64,000 nt of DNA from Streptoalloteichus hindustanus (GTDB taxonomy: Bacteria > Actinomycetota > Actinomycetes > Mycobacteriales > Pseudonocardiaceae), in contig NZ_FQVN01000003.1 of the NCBI RefSeq assembly GCF_900129375.1, positions 682,001 to 746,000 on the forward strand, in the 5' to 3' direction. Each line of letters begins with the position of its first letter. Positions within the stretch are counted from its first letter, which is position 1. This document shows positions 16,498 to 26,162 of the stretch, in pieces. A program made the translations under genes and the position numbers. Under the pieces are notes generated by a model. It made no database searches and was not told where the DNA came from. It worked only from the letters and a program-made list of their open reading frames with translations.

Positions 16498-18621
16498 GTG
16501 CGCGTGGACGAGCACGCTCTGCGGGAACTCGCCGAGGAACGGCTGCGCGCGCTGGCCGGCGAGACGGCCCGGCTGCGCGAGGACCAGTGGACGGCGATCC
16601 GGGCGCTGGTGGTCGAGCGCCGGCGGGCGCTGGTCGTGCAGCGGACCGGCTGGGGCAAGTCCGCGGTCTACTTCGTGGCGACCGCGCTGCTGCGCGAGCT
16701 GGGCGAGGGGCCGACGGTCATCGTGTCGCCGCTGCTCGCGCTGATGCGCAACCAGGTCGACGCCGCCGCCAGGGCCGGCGTGCGCGCCGCCACGATCAAC
16801 TCGGCGAACCAGGAGGAGTGGGACGAGGTCGAGGCCCAGGTCGCGGCCGGCGAGGTCGACGTCCTGCTGGTCAGCCCCGAACGGCTGAACAACCCCGACT
16901 TCCGCGACGCGGTGCTCCCCCAGCTCAGCGCGGCGGCCGGGCTGCTGGTCGTCGACGAGGCGCACTGCATCTCCGACTGGGGCCACGACTTCCGCCCCGA
17001 CTACCGTCGGCTGCGCACGCTCATCGCGGAGCTGCCCGCCGACGTCCCAGTGCTGGCCACCACCGCGACCGCCAACGACCGCGTGGTGCGCGACGTCGCC
17101 GAGCAGCTCGACCTGGGCGACCAGGCCGCGCTGGTGCTGCGGGGCGCGCTGGACCGGGAGAGCCTGCACCTGGGCGTGGTGCGCCGCGACGACGGCACGC
17201 CGATGCCGGCCGAACAGCGACTCGCGTGGCTGGCCGAGAAGCTGCCAGAGCTGCCCGGCTCGGGGATCATCTACACCCTCACCGTGGCCTCGGCCGACGA
17301 CGTGTCCTCCTACCTGCGGGAACGCGGCCACGCGGTGGTCCCCTACTCCGGGCGCAGCGACCCGGCGGAGCGCCAGCAGGCCGAGGCGGACCTGCTCGCG
17401 AACCGGGTCAAGGCCCTGGTGGCGACCTCGGCGCTCGGCATGGGCTTCGACAAGCCCGACCTGGGGTTCGTGGTGCACCTGGGCGCTCCGGCCTCCCCGA
17501 TCGCCTACTACCAGCAGATCGGCCGCGCCGGGCGCGGTGTGCGGCGCGCCGAGGTGCTGCTGCTCCCCGGCCGCGAGGACCGGGACATCTGGAACTACTT
17601 CGCGTCGCTGGCCTTCCCGCCGGAGCCGGTCGTGCGCCACCTGCTCGCGGCGCTGGCCGAGGCCCCGGGGCCGCTGTCGACGGCGGCGCTCGAACCCCGG
17701 GTGGAGCTCAGCCGCACCCGGCTGGAGGTCGTGCTCAAGGTCCTCGACGTCGACGGGGCGGTGCGCCGCGTGCGCGGGGGCTGGGAGGCCACCGGCCAGC
17801 CGTGGGAATACGACGCGGACCGGTACGCGCGGGTGGCGGAGGCCCGGAGCCGGGAGCAGCGGGCCATGCTCGACTACCAGGCCACCGAGGGATGCCGCAT
17901 GGAGTTCCTGCTGCGGCAGCTGGACGACCCGCACGCCGGCCCCTGCGGGCGGTGTGACAACTGCACGGGTCAGCACCGCTCGGCACGGGTGGGCGACGCG
18001 GAGGTCGGGGCCGCGCGGGAACGGCTGCGCCGGCCGGGCGTGGAGCTGGCGCCCCGCAAGCAGTGGCCGACGGGCATGGCCGCGCTGGGTGTCAGCCTGT
18101 CGGGACGCATCGCCGCGGCGGAGTCGGCGGCGGTCGGGCGCGCGTTGGGTCGGCTGACCGACATCGGCTGGGGCAACCGCCTCCGGGAGCTGCTGGGAAC
18201 CCACAGCGACGACCAGCCGGTGCCGGACGACGTCTTCCAGGCGTGCGTGCAGGTGTTGGCGGCGTGGAACTGGGACCAGCGTCCGGCCGGTGTGGTCGTG
18301 ATCGAGTCGCACCGCCGGCCGCGGTTGGTGGGCAGCCTCGCCCAACGCCTGGCCAGCATCGGGCGCCTGCCGTTCCTGGGGCGGATCGCCAGCCAGGGTG
18401 GCGCCCGGTCGAACGCCAACAGCGCGCAGCGGCTCGCGTCCCTGCACGCGACCCTGTCGTTGCCGGAGGACGTCGCCGAGGCCGTGCGGGAGGTGGGCGG
18501 GCCGGTGTTGCTGGTGGACGACCGCGTGGACACCGGGTGGACGATGACCGTGGCCGCCCGTCTGCTGCGGGGTGCGGGCGCACCCGCCGTGCTGCCCTTC
18601 GCCCTCGCCACCACGAGCTGA
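16498..18621 (+). CDS. RecQ-family helicase with phosphoribosyltransferase-like tail
   Basis: Predicted 3'-5' DNA helicase of 707 residues. Walker A is RTGWGKS (residues 49-55), the DEAH box is at 153, motif III TTATAN follows, and motif VI is [10 protein letters not shown] RecQ zinc-binding region follows (Cys near 464, then CGRCDNC near 483-489). The C-terminal ~150 residues are not HRDC: they end in [15 protein letters not shown] (about 670-683), the PRPP-binding loop of type I phosphoribosyltransferases as in ComF. Start GTG 16498; GTG 16504 is possible. It is monocistronic and divergent from proA. A role in repair is likely; what the PRT-like domain does is unknown. Confidence 0.92.
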   Translation: MRVDEHALRELAEERLRALAGETARLREDQWTAIRALVVERRRALVVQRTGWGKSAVYFVATALLRELGEGPTVIVSPLLALMRNQVDAAARAGVRAATINSANQEEWDEVEAQVAAGEVDVLLVSPERLNNPDFRDAVLPQLSAAAGLLVVDEAHCISDWGHDFRPDYRRLRTLIAELPADVPVLATTATANDRVVRDVAEQLDLGDQAALVLRGALDRESLHLGVVRRDDGTPMPAEQRLAWLAEKLPELPGSGIIYTLTVASADDVSSYLRERGHAVVPYSGRSDPAERQQAEADLLANRVKALVATSALGMGFDKPDLGFVVHLGAPASPIAYYQQIGRAGRGVRRAEVLLLPGREDRDIWNYFASLAFPPEPVVRHLLAALAEAPGPLSTAALEPRVELSRTRLEVVLKVLDVDGAVRRVRGGWEATGQPWEYDADRYARVAEARSREQRAMLDYQATEGCRMEFLLRQLDDPHAGPCGRCDNCTGQHRSARVGDAEVGAARERLRRPGVELAPRKQWPTGMAALGVSLSGRIAAAESAAVGRALGRLTDIGWGNRLRELLGTHSDDQPVPDDVFQACVQVLAAWNWDQRPAGVVVIESHRRPRLVGSLAQRLASIGRLPFLGRIASQGGARSNANSAQRLASLHATLSLPEDVAEAVREVGGPVLLVDDRVDTGWTMTVAARLLRGAGAPAVLPFALATTS

Positions 18622-19054
18622 TTCCCACTTCTGGGTGATTCAGGCTGGCCCAGGGTCGCCGTCCCTGAGGCGCCCGGGTCGGCCGGTGGCCTCGCGGTCA
18701 CGCGCCCAGGTCCGACTCCCACGAAAGTGGTTAGAAATCACCCGTTAGGGGATGACGGTCTCCCTTATCCCCAGGATTGGCCTTGTTTTCGCCGTGTTTA
18801 TCCGTGTTTATCCACAGTCACCCGTTTTCCTCCACAGGCAAACGGTGACGGTGTGACTCGCGTCATGATCGGCGATAGGCTGGAGCGGGGCTCGCCCCCC
18901 GGGACGGGTGGGGGCTGTCCTCCAGGGTGGTCAGGGGTTGGCTGTGCCGCGACGGCCCTGGGAAGAGCCGGGCAGGTCACGCTCAGGGATCCCCAGGGCG
19001 CCGGCAGGCGAGACGACCACGGATGACCTGCGGAGACTCTGGCCCGGTCGAGGA
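18622..19054. other. Convergent intergenic region with DnaA-box-like cluster
   Basis: About 430 bases between the RecQ gene and the end of proB, with no convincing gene. From 18738 to 18850 it is comparatively AT-rich and carries DnaA-box-like 9-mers: TTATCCCCA (18765-18773), TTATCCGTG (18798-18806), TTATCCACA (18808-18816). TCACCCGTTT and AAACGGTGA form an imperfect inverted repeat at 18818-18848. Confidence 0.55.
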
Positions 19055-20200
19055 CTAGCGAGCCATGAGGGGCACCAGGTCGTCGGCGTGGACCACCTCA
19101 CGCCGCTGCTCGGCCGGGAGCTGGTGGCTGGAGCGGCCGATCAGGTCGGGCAGCTCGGCCGCGTCGAAGGCGACGACCCCCCGCCCCACGACCCGGCCCG
19201 CCGGGTCCAGCAGCTCCACGACGTCGCCGGCGTCGAAGTCGCCCGCGACCCCGGTGATGCCGGCGGCCAGCAGCGAGCGCCGACGGCCGACCACCGCGGC
19301 CACCGCCCCGGCGTCCAGGTGCAGCCGCCCGGACGCGCCGGCGGCGTGCCCGAGCCAGAACTTGCGGGCCGACAGCCGGGAGCCGGTCGCGGCGAAGGCG
19401 GTGCCCACGTCAGCCGGGCCGAGCGCCCGCGCCGCGTCGGCGGCCGAGGCCAGCAGGACGGGGATGCCGGCGGAGGCGGCGAGCCGGGCCGCGGCGAGCT
19501 TGGAGGCCATCCCCCCGGTGCCCACCCCCGAGGCGCCGGCGGCGCCCGCGTCGACGCCGTCCACGTCGGCCTCGCCGTTGACCTCGCTGATCCGCCGCGC
19601 GCCGCCCCGTCTCGGGTCCCCGTCGTAGAGGGCGTCCACGTCGGACAGCAGCACGAGCGCGTCGGCGCCGACCAGGTGCGCCACCAGCGCGGCGAGCCGG
19701 TCGTTGTCGCCGAACCGGATCTCCTCGGTGGCGACCGTGTCGTTCTCGTTCACCACGGGCACCGCGCCGAGCGCGAGCAGCCGTGAGAACGTGCGTTGCG
19801 CGTTGCGGTAGTGCGCCCGGCGCCAGACGTCGTCGGCGGTCAGCAACACCTGACCGACTGTGAGCTGGTGCCGGGCGAACGAGGCGGCGTAGGCGTGGGC
19901 GAGCTGGAGCTGGCCGACGCTGGCGGCGGCCTGCTGGGTGGCGAGGTCGCGTGGTCGACGCCGCACGCCCAGCGGGGCCAGGCCGGCGGCGATGGCGCCC
20001 GAGGACACCAACACCACCTGGCTGCCCGCCGACCGCCGACCGGCGACGGCGTCGACCAGCGCGGCCAGCCGGGCCGGGTCGAGGCCGCCGGCCGCGGTCG
20101 TCAGCGAGGAGGACCCGACCTTGACCACGACCCGGCCGGCCGAGGCCACCGCGCGCCTGGTCGCCGAGGGCGCTGCCAGCGTCGCCACGCCGCCGATCAC
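19055..20200 (-). CDS. proB: Glutamate 5-kinase
   Basis: Phosphorylates glutamate, the first committed step of proline synthesis and normally feedback-inhibited by proline. It has 381 residues: an amino-acid-kinase domain ([11 protein letters not shown] near residue 23, [29 protein letters not shown]) followed by a C-terminal PUA domain from about residue 285. The GTG at 20200 overlaps the last base of the obgE TAG stop. GAGGAG is only two bases upstream of it and 14 upstream of the alternative GTG 20188, so the exact start is open. It is translationally linked to obgE. The partner proA is 2.6 kb downstream. Confidence 0.95.
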   Translation of the reverse strand: MIGGVATLAAPSATRRAVASAGRVVVKVGSSSLTTAAGGLDPARLAALVDAVAGRRSAGSQVVLVSSGAIAAGLAPLGVRRRPRDLATQQAAASVGQLQLAHAYAASFARHQLTVGQVLLTADDVWRRAHYRNAQRTFSRLLALGAVPVVNENDTVATEEIRFGDNDRLAALVAHLVGADALVLLSDVDALYDGDPRRGGARRISEVNGEADVDGVDAGAAGASGVGTGGMASKLAAARLAASAGIPVLLASAADAARALGPADVGTAFAATGSRLSARKFWLGHAAGASGRLHLDAGAVAAVVGRRRSLLAAGITGVAGDFDAGDVVELLDPAGRVVGRGVVAFDAAELPDLIGRSSHQLPAEQRREVVHADDLVPLMAR

Positions 20201-21660
20201 TACTCCTCGTCGTCGAACTCGTCCGAGTCCGCCAGCGGCGACAGGCCGCGACGGGCCCGCTTGGCCGCCTTCCGCTCGCCGGCGCTCACCCGGTCGGTGC
20301 GCTCCAACCGCGGGTCGGTGCCCCGGCCGGTCATGACCGTGGCGATGCCGGCCGGTGTCGACGGCTCCCAGTCGAAGGTCATCCGACCGATGGTGACCGG
20401 GCAGCCGGGCACCGCGCCCATCTTGGCCAACGCGTCCTCGACGCCGAGCCGGGCCAACCGGTCGCCCAGGTAGCCGACGGCCTCGTCGTTGTCGAAGTTG
20501 GTCTGCCGCACCCACCGCTCGGGGCGCTCGCCGCGCACGACGAAGCCACCGGCCCGCTCGGGGTCCGGCTCGACGGTGAACCCGGCGTCGTCGACGGCCT
20601 GGGGCCGCAGCACGACCCTGGTGGGCTCGGGCGCGGGCAGCGCCGCCCGGTACTCCTCGACGACCCGGCCGAGGGCGTAGGTCAGCTCGCGCAGGCCCTC
20701 GCGGGTCGCGGTCGAGACCTCGAACACCGGCAGGCCCCTGGCCTCGATCTCCGGGCGCACGATCTCGGCGAGGTCGCGCCCCTCGGGCACGTCGACCTTG
20801 TTGAGCACGACCACCCGCGGCCGGTCGGCCAGCTCGCCGCCCAGCGACGGCGTGTACTGGGCGAGCTCGGCCTCCAGCGCGTCGATGTCGGACAGCGGGT
20901 CGCGGCCCGGCTCGTAGGTCGCGCAGTCCACGACGTGCACGAGCACCGCGCACCGCTCGATGTGGCGCAGGAAGTCCAGGCCGAGGCCGCGGCCCTGGCT
21001 CGCGCCGGGGATCAGGCCGGGCACGTCGGCCACGGTGAACACCGTCTCACCCGCGGTCACCACGCCGAGGTTGGGCACCAGGGTGGTGAACGGGTAGTCG
21101 GCGATCTTGGGGCGGGCCGCGGACAGCACCGCGATGAGCGAGGACTTGCCCGCCGAGGGGAAGCCGAGCAGGCCGACGTCGGCCACCGACTTCAGCTCCA
21201 GCACGAGGTCCCGCTGCTCGCCGGGCTCCCCGAGCAGCGCGAAGCCCGGCGCCCTGCGGGCCTTGGAGGCCAGCGAGGCGTTGCCCAGGCCGCCCCGGCC
21301 GCCCTGCGCGGCCACCAGGCGGGTGCCGTGCCCGACCAGGTCGGCCACCACCTCGCCGTCCTCGGTGAGCACCACCGTGCCGTCGGGGACCTTCAGCTCC
21401 AGGTCCTCGCCGGCCGCCCCGTCCCGGTTGCCGCCCTGGCCCTGACGACCGTTGCCGGCGCTGGCGTGCGGCCGGTAGTGGAAGTCGAGCAGGGTGTGGA
21501 CGTTGGCGTCGACGACCAGGACGACGTCGCCGCCCTTGCCACCGTTGCCCCCGTCCGGCCCGCCCAGGGGCTTGAACTTCTCCCGGTGCACGGAGGCGCA
21601 GCCGTTCCCGCCGTCACCGGCCGCCACGTGGATGACCACGCGGTCGACGAACCGCGACAC
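20200..21660 (-). CDS. obgE: GTPase Obg/CgtA
   Basis: Essential ribosome-associated GTPase in 50S maturation and the stringent response. It has 486 residues with the three standard domains: a Gly-rich Obg fold (1-158), a GTPase domain with G1 GFPSAGKSS (about 166-174), G3 DVPGL and G4 NKVD, and an OCT domain (about 345-425). An acidic tail (SDEFDDEE) is typical of actinobacteria. GTG 21660 follows GGGAGGA. It sits downstream of rplU-rpmA behind a hairpin and is joined to proB at its end. Confidence 0.97.
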   Translation of the reverse strand: MSRFVDRVVIHVAAGDGGNGCASVHREKFKPLGGPDGGNGGKGGDVVLVVDANVHTLLDFHYRPHASAGNGRQGQGGNRDGAAGEDLELKVPDGTVVLTEDGEVVADLVGHGTRLVAAQGGRGGLGNASLASKARRAPGFALLGEPGEQRDLVLELKSVADVGLLGFPSAGKSSLIAVLSAARPKIADYPFTTLVPNLGVVTAGETVFTVADVPGLIPGASQGRGLGLDFLRHIERCAVLVHVVDCATYEPGRDPLSDIDALEAELAQYTPSLGGELADRPRVVVLNKVDVPEGRDLAEIVRPEIEARGLPVFEVSTATREGLRELTYALGRVVEEYRAALPAPEPTRVVLRPQAVDDAGFTVEPDPERAGGFVVRGERPERWVRQTNFDNDEAVGYLGDRLARLGVEDALAKMGAVPGCPVTIGRMTFDWEPSTPAGIATVMTGRGTDPRLERTDRVSAGERKAAKRARRGLSPLADSDEFDDEE

Positions 21661-21715
21661 GGCGGTCCTCCCTTCTCACGGCGTCCGGACCCGCTGATCC
21701 CGATGCCAGAAACGC

Positions 21716-21753
21716 GGCGAGGGGCGGGCCGGAATCCGGACCCGCCCCTCGCC
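21716..21753 (-). terminator. Terminator between rpmA and obgE
   Basis: Long inverted repeat GGCGAGGGGCGGG with CCCGCCCCTCGCC, 33 bases beyond the rpmA stop. It probably lowers read-through from the ribosomal protein genes into obgE. Confidence 0.7.
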
Positions 21754-21785
21754 GGGGTTGCTCGTTGACCGTCTCGGGCGGGCTC

Positions 21786-22043
21786 TCAGGCCTGCGCCGG
21801 GACGATGTTCACGGTCTTGCGACCCCGCTTGATGCCGAACTGGACCGCACCCGCGGCCAGTGCGAACAGCGTGTCGTCGCCGCCGCGGCCGACGTTGTCG
21901 CCCGGGTGGAACTTGGTGCCCCGCTGCCGGACGAGGATCTCGCCGGCGCTGACGACCTGACCGCCGAAGCGCTTCACACCCAGACGCTTGGCGTTGGAGT
22001 CACGGCCGTTGCGGGAGCTGGACGCGCCCTTCTTGTGTGCCAT
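21786..22043 (-). CDS. rpmA: 50S ribosomal protein L27
   Basis: Large-subunit protein at the peptidyl-transferase centre. It has 85 residues. It opens [17 protein letters not shown] and has the conserved [16 protein letters not shown] block, split here as [16 protein letters not shown], and [11 protein letters not shown]. There is no N-terminal extension of the kind cleaved in Firmicutes. It lies 14 bases after rplU and is co-transcribed with it. Confidence 0.98.
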   Translation of the reverse strand: MAHKKGASSSRNGRDSNAKRLGVKRFGGQVVSAGEILVRQRGTKFHPGDNVGRGGDDTLFALAAGAVQFGIKRGRKTVNIVPAQA

Positions 22044-22057
22044 GGCTGGTCAGATCC

Positions 22058-22366
22058 TCACTTGGTGATGCCGGTGACCTCGACGCGGGTCAGGGGCTGA
22101 CGGTGACCCTGCCGCTTGTGGTAGCCGGTCTTGTTCTTGAACTTGTGGATGCGGATCTTCGGGCCCTTGGTGTGCTCGACGACCTTGCCGGTCACCGAGA
22201 CCTTCCCGAGGGCGGCGGCGTCCGCGATGACGTCGGAGCCGTCGACGACGAGCAGCGCGGGGAAGGTGACCTCCGTGCCCGGCTCGCCGTCGAGCTTCTC
22301 GACCTGGACGACGTCTCCGACAGCAACCTTGTACTGCTTGCCGCCCGTCTTGACGATGGCGTACAT
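22058..22366 (-). CDS. rplU: 50S ribosomal protein L21
   Basis: Primary 23S-rRNA-binding protein. It has 102 residues. It opens [18 protein letters not shown] and ends [17 protein letters not shown], with the usual [13 protein letters not shown] block. ATG 22366. It is the first gene of rplU-rpmA and has a clear promoter about 150 bases upstream. Confidence 0.98.
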   Translation of the reverse strand: MYAIVKTGGKQYKVAVGDVVQVEKLDGEPGTEVTFPALLVVDGSDVIADAAALGKVSVTGKVVEHTKGPKIRIHKFKNKTGYHKRQGHRQPLTRVEVTGITK

Positions 22367-22517
22367 CGGTCCGGAAGTCTCCTGCTGCTCGGCGTTGCGA
22401 TGATCGTTGCGATCGACGCGCGCGCTGACCCACTGGCTGCCTCACCGGGCTGGCCCGCGGACGGCCGGTGCGTCGCACGGCGCACAACGCGGCCCGCCGA
22501 ACAGCGGGCCGAACTAC

Positions 22518-22547
22518 AGGTTACGGGGCCGCGTCGAACGGGGTCAA
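22518..22547 (-). promoter_or_regulatory. Housekeeping promoter of rplU-rpmA
   Basis: On the minus strand, TTGACC (22547-22542) and TAACCT (22523-22518) are separated by 18 bases, close to the actinobacterial sigma-A/HrdB consensus. Confidence 0.6.
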
Positions 22548-23037
22548 ACCGGGGTCCCCGCGCGCTCGGCACGACGGGAGCCGTCAGGTGAGGCAGGCAG
22601 CGCAGCGCGTGCGGCGCTCCCGTCCAGATCGTAGCCGGCGTGCCCGTCTGATCGTCTTCCGGGCGAGGACACCGCTCCCGGCCACCGCGCTGACCAGCAG
22701 GAACGCCGAGTTCCGGCCGCCGGGCGACGACAACGACGGGCGTTTGCCCAGTCCCGGGAGGAGAAACCCCGAGCGCGCCGCGCGAAAGATCAGGATGACC
22801 TGCGGCGAAGAGCGTCGCGCTGTCCGATGCGCGGGAAACGTGAGCGGCGTCAAGGCAGGCATCAAGGCGCCAGGGCATCAAGGCCACCGGGAGGACGACG
22901 GCCCTCGGAGGGCATGGGAGGTCCTCCCCACACCGAGCCTGAGCCCGCGCGGCTTCGCGTCCCAAAACCCAGCCCGACGAGCCCTGAGCCGCCACGAGCC
23001 GCCCGGAACACCCAATAGGGCCGCCCTACCAACGAAA

Positions 23038-23075
23038 AGTGGCTCTCGGGGCGTGTGGACGCCCCGAGAGCCACT
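23038..23075 (-). terminator. Terminator of rne
   Basis: Perfect 17-bp stem AGTGGCTCTCGGGGCGT with its complement and a 4-base loop. On the minus strand it is followed by a short T-run, as in a classical intrinsic terminator, 41 bases after the rne stop. Confidence 0.9.
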
Positions 23076-23115
23076 CTCGGTCGTTGTCGACGTCAGGCGC
23101 GACGCCGGCGAGGGC

Positions 23116-25950
23116 TCAGCCCTCCTGGATGGCGCTGGTCGGCGGGCCGGCGGGACGCGCGGCGGCCCGCCGCCGGCGGGTCCGGGTGGTCACCGCTCCC
23201 ACCGGAGCCGCCTCCCGCCGCTCCTGCGGCTGGGCCGCGGCCGCCGGCGCGGCGCCCGTGGTCTGCCCGGTCCCGGACTGGACGGGAACGACCGGCTCCG
23301 CCTCGCGGACGGTCTCCTCCGACCGCGTCACCGACGCCACCGCCGCCGGCTTCTCCGCCGCTGGCTTCTCCGCCGCCGGCTCGGCCTCGACCCGCCCGTC
23401 GACCTCGGTCCGCCTGGTGGCGGCCCGCCTGGCCTGGCGACGCCCGCCGTCACCGCCGGCGCTGACGACCTGGGCCTTCGGCTCCTCGGCCACCACCTCG
23501 ACGACGGGTTCGGCGCTGGGCTCGGCCTCGACACGCGCCACCGGCTCCTCCGGGCGCACCGCCGGCTCCGGCTGCGTCGCCGGCTCCGGCTGCGCGGCCT
23601 GCTCCTGGCCCCGGCCCTTGCCCCGGCGACGGCCGCCCTCGGCCGCGCCGTTCTTGGCGTTCCCGTTGTGCTGGTGCACCGGCTCGGTCGAGACGACCAG
23701 ACCGCGCCCGCGGCAGTGCTCACAGGTGCTGCTGAACGCCTCCAGCAGCCCGGTGCCGACCCGCTTGCGGGTCATCTGCACCAGGCCGAGCGAGGTCACC
23801 TCGGCCACCTGGTGCCGGGTGCGGTCCCGGCCGAGGCACTCGGTGAGCCGACGCAGCACCAGGTCCCGGTTGGACTCCAGCACCATGTCGATGAAGTCGA
23901 TGACGATGATGCCGCCTACGTCCCGCAGCCGGAGCTGGCGGACGATCTCCTCCGCCGCCTCCAGGTTGTTGCGGGTGACGGTCTCCTCCAGGTTGCCGCC
24001 CGAACCGGTGAACTTGCCGGTGTTGACGTCGATGACCGTCATCGCCTCGGTGCGGTCGATCACCAGGTACCCGCCCGAGGGCAGCCAGACCTTGCGGTCC
24101 AGCGCCTTGGTGATCTGCTCGTCGACGCGGTGCTCGGTGAACGCGTCGGTGTTCGCGACGTGCCGCCGCAGCCGCGACACCAGGTCGGGCGCCACGTGCC
24201 GCACGTACGCCTCGATGGTGTCCCACGCGTCGCCGCCCTGGACGACCAGGCCGGAGAAGTCCTCGGTGAACAGGTCGCGGATGACCTTGACCAGCAGGTC
24301 CGGCTCCTCGTAGAGGAGCTGCGGGGCCGCGGCGTTGGGCTGGTCGGCCCGCTCCTTGATGACCTCCCACTGCGCCTGCAGCCGCCGCACGTCGCGGGCC
24401 AGCTCGTCCTCGCTGATGCCCTCCGAGGCGGTGCGGATGATCACGCCCGCGTTGTCGGGGACGATCCGCTTGAGGATCTCCTTGAGCCGCTTGCGCTCGG
24501 TGTCCGGCAGCTTCCGGCTGATGCCGGTGGCGCCGCCGCCCGGCACGTAGACGAGGAACCGGCCGGGCAGGCTGATCTGGGTGGTCAGCCGCGCGCCCTT
24601 GTGGCCGATCGGGTCCTTGGTGACCTGCACGAGCACGCTGTCGCCGGTCCTGAGCGCCTGCTCGATCCGGCGGGCCTTGCCCTCCAGGCCGGCGGCGTCC
24701 CAGTCCACCTCGCCGGCGTAGAGCACGGCGTTGCGGCCGCGACCGATGTCGACGAACGCCGCCTCCATGCTGGGCAGCACGTTCTGCACCCGGCCGAGGT
24801 AGACGTTGCCGACCATCGACCCGGCGCCGGAGGAGGTCACGAAGTGCTCGACGAGCACGCCGTCCTCCAAAACCGCGATCTGGGTCATCTCGCCGCGCTC
24901 GCGGATCACCATCTTGCGGTCCACGGCCTCGCGGCGGGCGAGGAACTCCGCCTCGGACAGCACCGGCACGCGCCGGCGGCCGGCCTCCCGGCCGTCCCTG
25001 CGGCGCTGGCGCTTGGCCTCCAGCCGCGTCGAGCCCTTGACCGCGCGCACCTCGTCGTCCGAGCTGGTGGGCTCGGGGCGAGCCTCGCGGACGTGCACCA
25101 CGGTGTTGACCGGGTCGTCCTCGCGCGGAGTCACCTCGTCGTCGGCCGCGCCCTTGCGCCGCCGGCGACGACGACGGCGGCGGGTGGCCGCCTCCTCGCC
25201 CTCGGCCTCCTCCTCCGCGGGCTCGGCCCGCTCCTCGCCGGCCTCGACGTCCTCGACGGGCTGCTCGGCCTCGGCGTCCGCGGTCTCCTCGCCGGCCTCG
25301 CCCTCGGCCTCGTCAGCGGCGAACTCGTCGCCCTGGCCACCGCGTCCGCGACCACGGCCGCGACGCCCGCGACGGCGGCGACGACGACCGCCGGCGTCGC
25401 CCTCGTCGGTCTCCTCGCCGGCCACGACCGCCGTGTCGGCGGCGGTCTCCTCCGCCTCCTCGCGAGACTCGGGCCGGGACGGCTCCACGACCCGTTCGGC
25501 CGGCTCGGCGCGCTCGGCCGGAGTCGGCGGCAGGAACACCGCGGGCGGCGGGGCGAACACCGGACTCAGCGGCGCCACGGGCTGCGGCGCCGGCTCCTGG
25601 GCCGACGGCTCGGCCGGCTCGTACACCGCCCCCGGCTCCTCGCCGGGCTCCTCGGGCTCGGGCAGCAGGACCTCGGCGACGCGCAGCGCCACGTCCCTGG
25701 TGATGCTCGACTGCGGGCTGCGCACCTCCGCGCCCAGCTCGGTCAGCGCGGCGAGCACCTCGCGACTGCTCGTGCCGAGCAGTTTCGCCAGGGCGTGGAC
25801 CCGCAGCTTCGGCGGCAGCTCGGGGACGCTGACACGGTCCCCTGCCGACTCCGTCGGCACGGCCGCCGTGGCCGCTGTGACCCGGTCACCGCCGGTGGAT
25901 GTGGTCGAATGCCCGCCGACGTTCGCGGCGGGCACGTCGTTGTTCGACAT
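23116..25950 (-). CDS. rne: Ribonuclease E/G
   Basis: Single-strand endoribonuclease of the degradosome; processes rRNA and turns over mRNA. It has 944 residues. ATG 25950 follows GGAGGAG. The N-terminus carries an IF2_N-like helical domain (about residues 48-95: LRVHALAKLLGTSSREVLAA), then a long acidic and Arg-rich disordered arm (to about 330). The catalytic core starts near 355 (TQIAVLEDG), with an S1 segment GNVYLGRVQNVLPS near 378, DNase-I-like acidic motifs, and the zinc-link CEHC near 742. A Pro/Ala/Glu-rich C-terminal arm follows. Having the disordered arms on both sides of the core is the actinobacterial layout. Confidence 0.96.
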   Translation of the reverse strand: MSNNDVPAANVGGHSTTSTGGDRVTAATAAVPTESAGDRVSVPELPPKLRVHALAKLLGTSSREVLAALTELGAEVRSPQSSITRDVALRVAEVLLPEPEEPGEEPGAVYEPAEPSAQEPAPQPVAPLSPVFAPPPAVFLPPTPAERAEPAERVVEPSRPESREEAEETAADTAVVAGEETDEGDAGGRRRRRRGRRGRGRGRGGQGDEFAADEAEGEAGEETADAEAEQPVEDVEAGEERAEPAEEEAEGEEAATRRRRRRRRRKGAADDEVTPREDDPVNTVVHVREARPEPTSSDDEVRAVKGSTRLEAKRQRRRDGREAGRRRVPVLSEAEFLARREAVDRKMVIRERGEMTQIAVLEDGVLVEHFVTSSGAGSMVGNVYLGRVQNVLPSMEAAFVDIGRGRNAVLYAGEVDWDAAGLEGKARRIEQALRTGDSVLVQVTKDPIGHKGARLTTQISLPGRFLVYVPGGGATGISRKLPDTERKRLKEILKRIVPDNAGVIIRTASEGISEDELARDVRRLQAQWEVIKERADQPNAAAPQLLYEEPDLLVKVIRDLFTEDFSGLVVQGGDAWDTIEAYVRHVAPDLVSRLRRHVANTDAFTEHRVDEQITKALDRKVWLPSGGYLVIDRTEAMTVIDVNTGKFTGSGGNLEETVTRNNLEAAEEIVRQLRLRDVGGIIVIDFIDMVLESNRDLVLRRLTECLGRDRTRHQVAEVTSLGLVQMTRKRVGTGLLEAFSSTCEHCRGRGLVVSTEPVHQHNGNAKNGAAEGGRRRGKGRGQEQAAQPEPATQPEPAVRPEEPVARVEAEPSAEPVVEVVAEEPKAQVVSAGGDGGRRQARRAATRRTEVDGRVEAEPAAEKPAAEKPAAVASVTRSEETVREAEPVVPVQSGTGQTTGAAPAAAAQPQERREAAPVGAVTTRTRRRRAAARPAGPPTSAIQEG

Positions 25951-26162
25951 GCAGCTCCTCCGCCCCCGGGCGCGTCCGGTGCGGACGCGGCCGCGCGGGG
26001 GCCTTCTTCCTTCGTCCAGTCTCCGCCGCGCGGACGCGGCGGGAATCCTTCGAGCCGCCCGGTCCCCGGGCACTGGATGGTGTCCGGGCGCGCAGACGGC
26101 GGTCCCTCAACGACGTGCTGACCCGTTCCCCGCTCCCCGCCTACGGGTAGGGCCTCCCATCC

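Larger units (their letters stand above)
22367..23115. other. Intergenic region upstream of rplU
   Basis: About 750 bases between the rplU start and the rne stop. It holds the rplU promoter (22518-22547) and its ~145-base leader, which includes a GGCCCGC/GCGGGCC hairpin near 22491-22510, and the rne terminator. The central part (22600-23030) shows short CATCAAGGC-type repetition but no supported gene. Confidence 0.6.

Noticed and set aside
16435-18447. In-frame extension of proA to 1107 residues
   Set aside because: The added part is the reverse frame of the RecQ gene and shows Arg/His-rich shadow composition.
18738-18850. Chromosomal replication origin
   Set aside because: DnaA-like boxes are present, but no dnaA, dnaN, rpmH or gyr genes flank the site, so oriC is not supported.
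22367-23115. Coding regions suggested by long plus-strand frames
   Set aside because: They continue as reverse-frame shadows of rne and have no independent start signal.
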